Source of the DNA: Fusobacterium sp.
Lineage (GTDB): Bacteria; Fusobacteriota; Fusobacteriia; Fusobacteriales; Fusobacteriaceae
Assembly (NCBI GenBank): GCA_020024855.1
Contig: JAHHTB010000009.1
Location: 1 to 22,826 of the forward strand
Direction: 5' to 3'
DNA: 22,826 nucleotides
Numbering within the stretch: the stretch's first letter is position 1; each line of letters begins with the position of its first letter. Below, one piece after another: positions 7,672-14,431 of this stretch. The translations under genes were made by a program, and so were the position numbers. The notes below the pieces were generated by a model. It saw nothing but the letters and a program-made list of their open reading frames with translations. It was not told the DNA's origin and ran no database searches.

Positions 7672-9063
7672 TTATTCTTCTACTGGAGCAAGTGATGCTT
7701 GGAAGTGACGAAGAATAGGTGGTTCCCAAGTAATTTTATAACCATGTTTAATTTCATGAGCTCTCTTACTTACAGCTATAATAGCATCTGCCATTACATC
7801 AAAGTGTGATTGAGTATAAACTCTTCTTGGAATAGCTAAACGAGTAAATTCAAAGTCAGCTTTTAATTGTTCACCTGTATCTGGATCATTTCCTAACATA
7901 TATGATCCTATATCACAAGTTCTAATTCCTGCTTCTATATATAATTCTATAGCAAGAACTTGTCCTGGGAATTCATTATAAGGAATTTGAGGGAACATTG
8001 CTTTAGCATCTATAAATGCACCATGTCCTCCTATTGGAGCTTGATAAGCTATACCTGCATCATCTAATCTTGAAGCTAAGTACTCCATTTGTCCATTTCT
8101 ATATCTTAAGTAGTCTTCGTCAATTCCTTCATAAAGCCCTATTGCAAGAGCTTCTAGATCTCTTCCTCCAAGACCTCCATAAGTAAAGAATCCTTCATAA
8201 GAAATACAGTTAGCTTTTATTTTTAGAATTAAAGGACTTTCAGCATCTTTAATACCAATTAAACCTCCCATATTAACTATTGTATCTTTTTTAGCAGACA
8301 TAGTAAACATATCAGCATAACTAAACATTTCTTTTACTATTTCTTTTATTGATTTATCTTGATATCCTTCTTCATCTCTTTTTATAAAGAAAGCATTTTC
8401 AGCATAACGAGCAGCATCTATATTAAATGTAATATTATATTTTTTACATATTGCTGCAGTTTCTCTTATATTTTGCATAGAAACTGGTTGACCACCAGCA
8501 GAGTTGTTAGTAACTGTCATAACAACTAATCCTACATTTTCAGGCCCTTTTTCAAGAATTATTTTTTCCATTTTCTCTACGTCCATATTTCCTTTAAATT
8601 TACAACGTAAAGAAGGATTTTTAGCTGCTTCAACAACACAGTCTATTGGTCTTGCACCTGCTAATATAACATGAGCACGTGTAGTATCAAAAAACATATT
8701 TGATATAGCAACTTTACCTTGACTTAAGAATGTAGGGAAAAGAACTTTTTCTGCTGCTCTTCCTTGGTGAACTGGTTGAATAAATCCATATCCAAAAATA
8801 TCTTTTCCAGCTTCCACTAATTTATAATAACTTGATGCTCCTGCATAAGCTTCATCACCATGCATAACTCCTGCCCATTGATCATGACTCATTGCATTTG
8901 TTCCAGAGTCTGTTAAAAGGTCTATATAACAATCTTCACCTTTAAGATTAAAAAGATTATATTTAGCCTCTTTAATTTTTTGAATTCTCTCTTCTCTAGT
9001 TAACATTTTAATAGGTTCTACCATCTTAATTCTAAATGGTTCTGGGATATACTTTACTGCCAT
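7672..9063 (-). CDS. tnaA: Tryptophanase (PLP-dependent, L-tryptophan indole-lyase)
   Basis: This 463-residue beta-eliminating lyase cleaves tryptophan to indole, pyruvate and ammonia. Family features are FIDLLTDSGT-like YIDLLTDSGTNAM (46-58), HQGR (99-102), NNSAGGQPVS (186-195) and the PLP lysine K259 in MSAKKD. Tyrosine phenol-lyase is the close alternative. Two positions favour tryptophanase: its critical Arg (R381 in Citrobacter TPL) is Ile here (I385 in CDIGS), and the C terminus has RHF (H453), as in E. coli TnaA, where TPL has RFF. The start is ATG 9063, with GGAGG 8 nt upstream. An in-frame TTG at 9078 overlaps that GGAGG and is not credible. A divergent regulator and an NSS transporter with its small subunit complete the locus. 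Confidence 0.9.
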   Translation of the reverse strand: MAVKYIPEPFRIKMVEPIKMLTREERIQKIKEAKYNLFNLKGEDCYIDLLTDSGTNAMSHDQWAGVMHGDEAYAGASSYYKLVEAGKDIFGYGFIQPVHQGRAAEKVLFPTFLSQGKVAISNMFFDTTRAHVILAGARPIDCVVEAAKNPSLRCKFKGNMDVEKMEKIILEKGPENVGLVVMTVTNNSAGGQPVSMQNIRETAAICKKYNITFNIDAARYAENAFFIKRDEEGYQDKSIKEIVKEMFSYADMFTMSAKKDTIVNMGGLIGIKDAESPLILKIKANCISYEGFFTYGGLGGRDLEALAIGLYEGIDEDYLRYRNGQMEYLASRLDDAGIAYQAPIGGHGAFIDAKAMFPQIPYNEFPGQVLAIELYIEAGIRTCDIGSYMLGNDPDTGEQLKADFEFTRLAIPRRVYTQSHFDVMADAIIAVSKRAHEIKHGYKITWEPPILRHFQASLAPVEE

Positions 9064-9100
9064 GAAAAACACCTCCAAAAATTTATAAAAAGATTTGTTT

Positions 9101-9137
9101 GTGCCCCGGTCATCTTATTAAGATTGGCGGGCGGCAT
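9101..9137 (-). promoter_or_regulatory. GC-rich hairpin in the tnaA leader
   Basis: About 57 % of 9102-9136 is G/C, while the flanks are nearly all A/T. Outer arms TGCC (9102-9105) and GGCA (9133-9136) pair. An inner hairpin ATCTT (9112-9116) / AAGAT (9120-9124) has a 3-nt loop. C- and G-rich strands between them can partly pair, leaving an internal loop. It ends about 37 nt before the tnaA start and has no following T-run, so it is not a terminator. It does not match any riboswitch consensus I can recall. It could be a leader RNA element, a protein-binding site or a DNA operator. Confidence 0.5.
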
Positions 9138-9195
9138 CTAATTTAAATAAAAAACTGTTATAACTTTGTATTGTATCTATAAATTTATTAAAAAA

Positions 9196-9224
9196 ACAAT
9201 AACAAAATCCAGTATATTTGACAA
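9196..9224 (-). promoter_or_regulatory. Candidate tnaA promoter
   Basis: On the - strand, TTGTCA (9219-9224) and TATTGT (9196-9201) are spaced by exactly 17 bp. This gives a leader of about 125 nt containing the GC-rich hairpin. A second candidate lies downstream: TTGTTT (9194-9199), 18 bp, TACAAT (9170-9175). Confidence 0.45.
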
Positions 9225-9660
9225 AACTTGAATGGAAATTTTTTACTTATTGTTATCTCCCCTTACTTCTTGAGATAATATTATCATTTTTATAAAAAAC
9301 TGTCAAGAATTTCTTATTATTTTTTTGAAAAAAAATTAAACTTTATGTTTTAATTAAGTTTTTATAGTACAAAAAAAGTTTGCTTTTTATATATATGTAA
9401 AATTATCTGTATATCATTTTTTAATTTTGTAAAATGTTAATTAATTCATTTTTTATTTTCTATATTTTTATATATTTTTGCGCCAAAAAAAAACTTTATG
9501 TTTGTTTTACGATTTAATTGTATATATAAAAATGAAAAAATTATATTTTTAAAATATATAATATATATTTTACTTATTAGAAAAATGTATTATACTTAAA
9601 AATATAAAAATTAGAATTTCTTCTCGTAAATTTTTATATCAAGAAATTTATCTTAAAATT
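9225..9660. promoter_or_regulatory. Divergent control region between tnaA and the YheO-type regulator
   Basis: No protein gene is seen here. Visible structure: an inverted repeat TTATCTC (9253-9259) / GAGATAA (9272-9278), and the 13-mer AAACTTTATGTTT in direct repeat at 9338-9350 and 9491-9503. The first copy also forms a dyad with AAGTTT (9356-9361). A GCGCC island at 9480-9484 stands in otherwise A/T sequence. These are candidate sites for the adjacent regulator, but the sequence is of low complexity and none is proven. Confidence 0.4.
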
Positions 9661-9671
9661 CGGAGGAATAT

Positions 9672-10334
9672 ATGATCTTTAAAGAAACATTTGAATATTA
9701 CACTATTATTATTAAATTTCTTGAAAAAACTTTAGGAGATATAGCAGAAATAACTCTTTATAGTTTTGAAAGAAAAAAATGTGGAGAACTTCTTGCAAAA
9801 TCCTTTAATTGTGATTTTGATTTAGGTAGTCCTATTCCTAAAACATTAGAAAAATTATTAGAAAAATATGAAAGAGATGGTAAAGAAAGTCTAAATTTTA
9901 TAACCAATTTTCCTGGAAAAGGAACTAATGGACAACTTTTTAGATTATCCACATTTTTTATAAAAGATAATAAAAATAATCTAAAAGGTGTCTTTAGCAT
10001 AAGAATAAATATTTCAAATATGATTGAAGCAGCAAATTTTATAAATGAATTATTAAAAAATATAACTGGTGGAGAAGAAAGAAATATCGCTGAAGAATCA
10101 GAAGAAGTAGAAAAAATGAATACCATCGAAGAATATGCTCAATATACAATTAAACAATTTTTTAATAATCTAAAAAAACCAGTAGATGCAATGAGTACAT
10201 CTGAAAAAATAGAATTTGTTAAAAAACTTGATAAAAAAGGAATTTTTAATCTTAAAGGAAGTATAAGTGAAGTAGCTAAAAAATTTAACACATCTGAAAA
10301 AACAATTTATAGATATTTAACTACTGAAAAATAA
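9672..10334 (+). CDS. YheO/DauR-type transcriptional regulator (PAS-like domain plus C-terminal HTH)
   Basis: This 220-residue protein has a YheO-like PAS sensor domain at about 8-118 and a DauR-type helix-turn-helix at about 176-217. The C-terminal signature runs KKGIFNLKGSISEVAKKF then TSEKTIYRYL and resembles E. coli YheO. A charged, Glu-rich linker (about 133-155) joins the two. CGGAGGA is 4-5 nt before ATG 9672. Members of this family control amino acid catabolism genes (DauR controls D-arginine use). Lying divergently from tnaA and ahead of a transporter, it is the likely local regulator responding to tryptophan or another aromatic amino acid. The ligand is inferred from context only. 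Confidence 0.85.
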   Translation: MIFKETFEYYTIIIKFLEKTLGDIAEITLYSFERKKCGELLAKSFNCDFDLGSPIPKTLEKLLEKYERDGKESLNFITNFPGKGTNGQLFRLSTFFIKDNKNNLKGVFSIRINISNMIEAANFINELLKNITGGEERNIAEESEEVEKMNTIEEYAQYTIKQFFNNLKKPVDAMSTSEKIEFVKKLDKKGIFNLKGSISEVAKKFNTSEKTIYRYLTTEK

Positions 10335-10461
10335 TTTTTCTTTAAATATAGCTATACTAAAATAAGTAGAAAATAATATTCTATAGGTTTCATTACCATA
10401 ATATTAATATTAAATTAATATATAAAAATATACTTTTAAAATCTTAAGGAGGTCTATTATT

Positions 10462-11949
10462 ATGGCTGAGACAAGAGAGTTATGGCAAAGTAGGAGAGGT
10501 TTTATTTATGCAGCAGTTGGAGCAGCAATAGGATTAGGAAACTTGTGGAGATTTCCATTCCAAGCATACAAAAATGGTGGTGGGGCATTCTTTCTTCCAT
10601 ATATCGTAGCACTATTTACTTGTGCTATTCCATTAATGATTCTTGAATATCAATATGGTAGAAAAGTAAGAGGAGGTTCTACAAAAGCATTTAGACTTTT
10701 AGGAAAAAAATATGAATGGATTGGTTGGCTGCAAGTAATGGTTCCTGTTATCGTAATGATGTTTTATAGTACTATTATTTCAATTTCTGTTGTTTTTATG
10801 GTATGGTCACTTTTACATGCCTTTGGAGTTGTTAACTGGATGGCAAATCCTGGTCCTGTGATGGGAATGATAGCAGGTAATGCAAAAGGTCCTTTTGATT
10901 TGGCAGCAGGTATAAGTAAATACATGCTAAGTTTTGTTATTATAGTCTGGTTTGGAAACTGGGTTATAGTTAAAAATGGTATTTCAGGTGGAATAGAAAA
11001 ATGTTCTAAAATCTTTACTCCTATTCTTATGATTATGATGATTTTATTTATGATAAACTCTATAAGATTAGATGGTTCTATTTTAGGTCTTAACACACTA
11101 TTTACTCCTGATTTTACAAAAATTGCTAATCCAAATATTTGGGTTTCTGCATATGCACAAGTATTCTTTTCAACAACTCTTGCTGTTGGAGTTATGATAG
11201 CTTATGGATCTTATATTCCAGATAATTGGGATATAGTCAACAGTTCTTTTATGACTGTATTTTCAAATGCTGCTTTTGATATTATTTCTGGAATAACAGT
11301 ATTTTCTACTTTAGGACATCTTGTTACTAAAATGGGAGTTGGTTTTGATTCTTTTGGAAGTGGAGCTGGAGTTGCATTTATCGCTTTCCCAATAGCTATT
11401 TCAACAATAACATCGAATACTGTATTGCAAGGACTTATTGGATTTTTATTTTTCTTCTGTTTATTTATAGCTGGTCTTTCATCAAGTATATCTATGCTTG
11501 AATCTTTTGGTGCAGCTGTTATGGATAAATTTAATATAGAAAGAAAAAAATTAGTTTCAATTATATCTATTGTAGGATTCTTAGGAAGTGCATGCTTTGC
11601 TACTTATGCAGGATTTAATTATATTCTTGATATAGTTGATGCTCATGTTGGAAATTATATAATAGCAACATCAGGACTTCTTGAAACTATTCTTGTTGCT
11701 AGACTTTATGGACTTGAAAAAATAAGACAAGAGGCAAATGAGTATTCTGATTTTAAAATTGGAAAATTATTTAATTTTTTATTAAAATTTGTAACTCCTA
11801 CTATATTAGGAATAACTATTATTTCAAACTTAATAACAGGATTTGGAGGTATGACAACTGCTAAAATTGTATTTGGTTGGGGAATAATAGGATTGATGAT
11901 AATTACTGCAACTATTTTCTATAATAAAAAGTGGGAAAAAGAAATATAG
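10462..11949 (+). CDS. Neurotransmitter:sodium symporter (NSS/SNF) family amino acid transporter, probably tryptophan
   Basis: This 495-residue integral membrane protein has the LeuT fold. TM1 carries the NSS signature GLGNLWRFPF (24-33) followed by NGGGAFFLPY, which form the Na+ and substrate sites in the unwound TM1. About 11-12 hydrophobic segments follow. AAGGAGG (10446-10452) precedes ATG 10462. It lies 127 bp after the regulator gene on the same strand, possibly co-transcribed, and is followed at once by a MetS-like small subunit gene. Bacterial NSS proteins import Trp, Tyr, Leu, Met or Ala with Na+. TnaT of Symbiobacterium is a tryptophan transporter found with tryptophanase. Neighbouring tnaA therefore points to tryptophan, but tyrosine or methionine is possible. 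Confidence 0.88.
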   Translation: MAETRELWQSRRGFIYAAVGAAIGLGNLWRFPFQAYKNGGGAFFLPYIVALFTCAIPLMILEYQYGRKVRGGSTKAFRLLGKKYEWIGWLQVMVPVIVMMFYSTIISISVVFMVWSLLHAFGVVNWMANPGPVMGMIAGNAKGPFDLAAGISKYMLSFVIIVWFGNWVIVKNGISGGIEKCSKIFTPILMIMMILFMINSIRLDGSILGLNTLFTPDFTKIANPNIWVSAYAQVFFSTTLAVGVMIAYGSYIPDNWDIVNSSFMTVFSNAAFDIISGITVFSTLGHLVTKMGVGFDSFGSGAGVAFIAFPIAISTITSNTVLQGLIGFLFFFCLFIAGLSSSISMLESFGAAVMDKFNIERKKLVSIISIVGFLGSACFATYAGFNYILDIVDAHVGNYIIATSGLLETILVARLYGLEKIRQEANEYSDFKIGKLFNFLLKFVTPTILGITIISNLITGFGGMTTAKIVFGWGIIGLMIITATIFYNKKWEKEI

Positions 11950-11975
11950 ATATTTATGGTTATGAAGGAGGTTAT

Positions 11976-12077
11976 ATGAATACAAGTGCAATAATCATGA
12001 TGCTTATAGGTTGTGGAATAGTTTGGGGTGGTTTAATAACAACAATTATAATAGCCATAAAAAAAGGTAACTTATAA
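11976..12077 (+). CDS. MetS-like small subunit of the NSS transporter (33 residues)
   Basis: This short gene starts 26 nt after the transporter stop, with AAGGAGG (11965-11971) 4 nt before its ATG. It encodes MNTSAIIMMLIGCGIVWGG followed by one hydrophobic helix and a basic tail (IKKGNL). The pattern (polar M-x-TSAIIMM start, a single TM with IVWGG, short Lys-rich end) matches the MetS family of NSS small subunits, first known from the Corynebacterium MetP/MetS methionine importer, where the small subunit is needed for transport. It should sit in the membrane next to the transporter. Because of its length it would be missed by gene callers with a 50-60 residue cutoff. Confidence 0.85.
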   Translation: MNTSAIIMMLIGCGIVWGGLITTIIIAIKKGNL

Positions 12078-12128
12078 AAAATATTAATATATCTCTGATT
12101 GTACGAAAATCTATAATATTTAAATAAT

Positions 12129-12173
12129 AAAATAGCTTTCTGTGATAAAATTAAATTCATAGAAAGCTATTTT
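12129..12173. terminator. Bidirectional terminator between the NSS operon and the lipoprotein operon
   Basis: A perfect 13-bp stem AAAATAGCTTTCT (12129-12141) / AGAAAGCTATTTT (12161-12173) has T-rich sequence on its 3' side on both strands. It sits between convergent genes and can end both transcripts. Confidence 0.88.
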
Positions 12174-12254
12174 TATAAAAAGAATAAATATCGCTAAATA
12201 TATGTTGAAAATATACAGTATACTTTTAAATTTACTTAGAGAAACTATATAAAA

Positions 12255-12899
12255 CTAAAATTTATCTTCAGGAGTAATGTATCCCTTATCTTTATAGTCA
12301 ATATATGATATTATTTTTCCTGTTGTATCAAAATTTTTCCAAATTCCATATCTTATACCATGAATATATTGTCCTTCTTGGATTTTTCTTCCTTCATTAT
12401 TATAAAATGAGAAAATCCCACTTTTATACCCTTCTTCATAGTATCCTTTAGTTTTTATAGCTCCATTTGGATAAAATTCCATATAATATCCATTATAAAT
12501 ACCATTTTTAAAATTTTTAATATACTGACGTTCTCCATCTTTATAGAAAAATATAAATTTTCCATCAGCCAAATCATTTTTCATAGAACCTTTCACATGA
12601 ACTTTTCCATTTTCGTAATATTTTTTAACCTCTCCATTTTGTTTTCCATCTTTATAATTTGTTATAAATAAAGGATATCCATTTTCATAATATTCAGTGT
12701 ATCTACCTTGAAGTTTACCATTTACAAGGGTACCAAAAGTTTTAATTTTTTGTTTGTTAGGAAAAAGCGAACAAATTATCCCATTATTTTTATTATCTAT
12801 AGAAAGAAGAGTATTTTCATCCTTCTTTATTTCAGATTGGAGATTTGAACATCCTGTTATAATTAAAGTAGTAATTAATAAAATTATTTTTTTTATCAT
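12255..12899 (-). CDS. MORN2-repeat lipoprotein
   Basis: This 214-residue protein has a lipoprotein signal peptide: MIKK, a hydrophobic stretch, then lipobox ITGC with C17 as the lipidated residue. After a linker, about six tandem repeats of roughly 24 residues (about 60-204) follow the MORN2 pattern (N/DG-x-x-x-G-x-x-x-x-Y-x-x-G). Such proteins are often auto-labelled 'YwqK family antitoxin', but nothing here suggests a toxin-antitoxin pair. MORN2 proteins are expanded in actively invading fusobacteria in comparative genome work, so a surface or host-contact role is conceivable. AAGGAA precedes ATG 12899. It is the last gene of a - strand operon, 17 nt after the LPP20-type lipoprotein gene, with a terminator downstream. 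Precise function unknown. Confidence 0.8.
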   Translation of the reverse strand: MIKKIILLITTLIITGCSNLQSEIKKDENTLLSIDNKNNGIICSLFPNKQKIKTFGTLVNGKLQGRYTEYYENGYPLFITNYKDGKQNGEVKKYYENGKVHVKGSMKNDLADGKFIFFYKDGERQYIKNFKNGIYNGYYMEFYPNGAIKTKGYYEEGYKSGIFSFYNNEGRKIQEGQYIHGIRYGIWKNFDTTGKIISYIDYKDKGYITPEDKF

Positions 12900-12916
12900 T
12901 ATAAATTCCTTTCTTT

Positions 12917-13552
12917 TTAATTAAATAAAGGATCTTCCTCAATAGAAGGAATGTCACTTCTTGTATTAGTTTGACCATTATCTATCTCTATTGGAAGTGC
13001 TATAGAAGAGTTATCAACTTCAATAGGAACTCCTATATTACTATTTCCAACAAGAATTTTTATATTTTCAAGTTTTTTAATTACACTTGCTGTATATTCA
13101 GTAAAGACAAATTTAGATTCCTTTGCAAGATCATCTTTTTTTATAGCTAGAGCTACATATGATTTATTATCATCAACAAGAGCTATTTTTTCAGTAGCTT
13201 TTAAAAGAAGAGTTTCTGTTGTATAATTTCTTAAATCGGGAAGAGCAGCAGTATATACTTTTTTAGTGTTATTGTCAACATTAAGCATATAACTATTAAA
13301 TATAGTTGCCACTTCATTTGATATTTTAGCCTTAAGATTCTCTCTTGCTTGAATTCTTGCTTTTCCTTCTGCTACAAATGATCCTGCTGTATCTATTTTA
13401 GCACTTCCAACAGCATAAAGCTCTGAATTTGAAACAGCATTAGCAATTTTTTCCTGTGAAACTACACTAATTCCAATAGGATTAAGTGTTGCAGGAAGAT
13501 TTGAACAACCTGTAAAAGCTATAGCAACAAATAAAATTAAAATTTTTTTCAT
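12917..13552 (-). CDS. LPP20-like lipoprotein
   Basis: This 211-residue lipoprotein has a signal peptide ending in FTGC (C16). Residues about 43-145 resemble the LPP20 domain: LYAVGSAKI, then an Ala-rich EGKARIQARENLKAKI helix, then a strand-rich part ending SYVALAIKKDDL. LPP20 proteins are membrane-anchored lipoproteins of unclear role, first described in Helicobacter. The C-terminal tail contains a near-duplicate, VPIEVDN and LPIEIDN (about 175-192), and is acidic. It starts 17 nt after the upstream chorismate-mutase-like gene and is followed 17 nt later by the MORN2 lipoprotein gene, so all three are likely one transcript. Rated on signal peptide (sure) and LPP20 similarity (fairly sure). 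Confidence 0.75.
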   Translation of the reverse strand: MKKILILFVAIAFTGCSNLPATLNPIGISVVSQEKIANAVSNSELYAVGSAKIDTAGSFVAEGKARIQARENLKAKISNEVATIFNSYMLNVDNNTKKVYTAALPDLRNYTTETLLLKATEKIALVDDNKSYVALAIKKDDLAKESKFVFTEYTASVIKKLENIKILVGNSNIGVPIEVDNSSIALPIEIDNGQTNTRSDIPSIEEDPLFN

Positions 13553-13569
13553 TACAAAACCTCCGAAAA

Positions 13570-14304
13570 TTAAAAATTATTATTAGGATATATTCCCATA
13601 TATTTATGAGGAACAGAAAAAATATCCTTAATATCTTGAATGTTATCTTTTTCAGAATAATTAATTTCTATAAATAAATTATCACTAGATATAGAATAAG
13701 TTTTATATAAAAGATTATACAATCTATCTTTTATTTTAGCAAAGTTATTTTTTTCTAGTAAGAAACCAATTTTTCCAGATAATATATCTTTATTTTCAAT
13801 TTTTCCAAGAAGTAAAAATTTATTTTCCTTATCTTCATATTCATTCACTATAAAAATATCTTGAATATTTTCAACTAAAGATAAAGAACTTTCATCTAAC
13901 TTAATAAGAGCATAGTCTAAAGAGTTGTAATTTTCTCTTAAAGATTCTATATCTTTAAAGAAATGATTTGATGTAAATGTTCCTAAAATATTTATAAGAG
14001 CAGAAAGAGAATACACATCTTCTTTAAGTCCTACTTCAAAAATTTTCTCATAGCTTCTACATCCAGAAATAATTTGTGTAAATAAACTCTTTATAATATT
14101 TTTATCAAGTTCTGGAAATTTTTCTGTTAGAGTTTTAAATATAAATTTTTCTCTTTCAGGAACATAGAAATTTTTTTCCTGTTTTTTTATTTTTCCAACA
14201 GTTTTCACTAGTTCAACTCTTTCAGAAAGTAAAGATGCTATCTTAGTATTTATATTATCTAGTGTAATACGAATTTCATTTAAATTATTATTAATATCAA
14301 TCAC
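13570..14304 (-). CDS. AroQ-type chorismate mutase domain protein with an apparently eroded prephenate dehydratase/ACT tail
   Basis: This 244-residue protein begins with a chorismate mutase type II (AroQ) domain, residues about 8-90. Aligned by eye with the E. coli P-protein, R12, R29, K40, R51 and E52 keep the active-site residues. The D48 equivalent is V48, S84 is C82 and Q88 is E86. The rest looks like a shrunken prephenate dehydratase: LGTFTS (107-112) for the GTFS motif, DYALIKLDESS (130-140) for DYGVVPIENS, and ENKFLLLGK (160-168) where TRF would carry the catalytic Thr. About 176-215 then resembles an ACT domain. Full P-proteins are about 360-390 residues. The dehydratase is predicted inactive. 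The start is GTG 14304 with only a weak upstream ribosome binding site; an ATT at 14295 behind AGGTGA is an odd alternative. Confidence 0.72.
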   Translation of the reverse strand: MIDINNNLNEIRITLDNINTKIASLLSERVELVKTVGKIKKQEKNFYVPEREKFIFKTLTEKFPELDKNIIKSLFTQIISGCRSYEKIFEVGLKEDVYSLSALINILGTFTSNHFFKDIESLRENYNSLDYALIKLDESSLSLVENIQDIFIVNEYEDKENKFLLLGKIENKDILSGKIGFLLEKNNFAKIKDRLYNLLYKTYSISSDNLFIEINYSEKDNIQDIKDIFSVPHKYMGIYPNNNF

Positions 14305-14431
14305 CTATTTTCTATAAAAGTTTATAAATTTATTTTATATTATAATGTAATTAAAAGCAATTTAATATTGAAATATAATTAAAAATCCTATAAAATTAAG
14401 TGCAGTATAAAAAAATTAAGGAGGGAGAAAA
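14305..14431. promoter_or_regulatory. Divergent promoter region between the chorismate-mutase-like operon and accDA
   Basis: An ATTATAAT block (14339-14346) gives a perfect TATAAT on each strand (- strand 14339-14344, + strand 14341-14346). Neither has a good -35. For accD, TTGAAA (14368-14373) with TATAAA (14389-14394) is another option, although its 15-bp spacer is short. No known fatty-acid regulator site is recognisable. Confidence 0.35.

Noticed and set aside
7672..9063. Tyrosine phenol-lyase instead of tryptophanase
   Set aside because: The TPL-specific Arg is replaced by Ile (I385) and the C-terminal RHF matches tryptophanase. The call rests on two positions, so some doubt remains.
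9064..9078. N-terminal extension of TnaA from a TTG at 9078
   Set aside because: The TTG overlaps the GGAGG that serves ATG 9063, and family alignment begins after 9063.
9253..9278. yybP-ykoY-like Mn2+ riboswitch because of an AAGGGGAGATAA-like stretch on the - strand
   Set aside because: Only a short resemblance. The remaining conserved helices are absent and the context is tnaA, not metal transport.
12255..12899. Toxin-antitoxin antitoxin (YwqK label)
   Set aside because: There is no toxin-like neighbour. The protein is a lipoprotein with MORN2 repeats, and the antitoxin label is an annotation habit.
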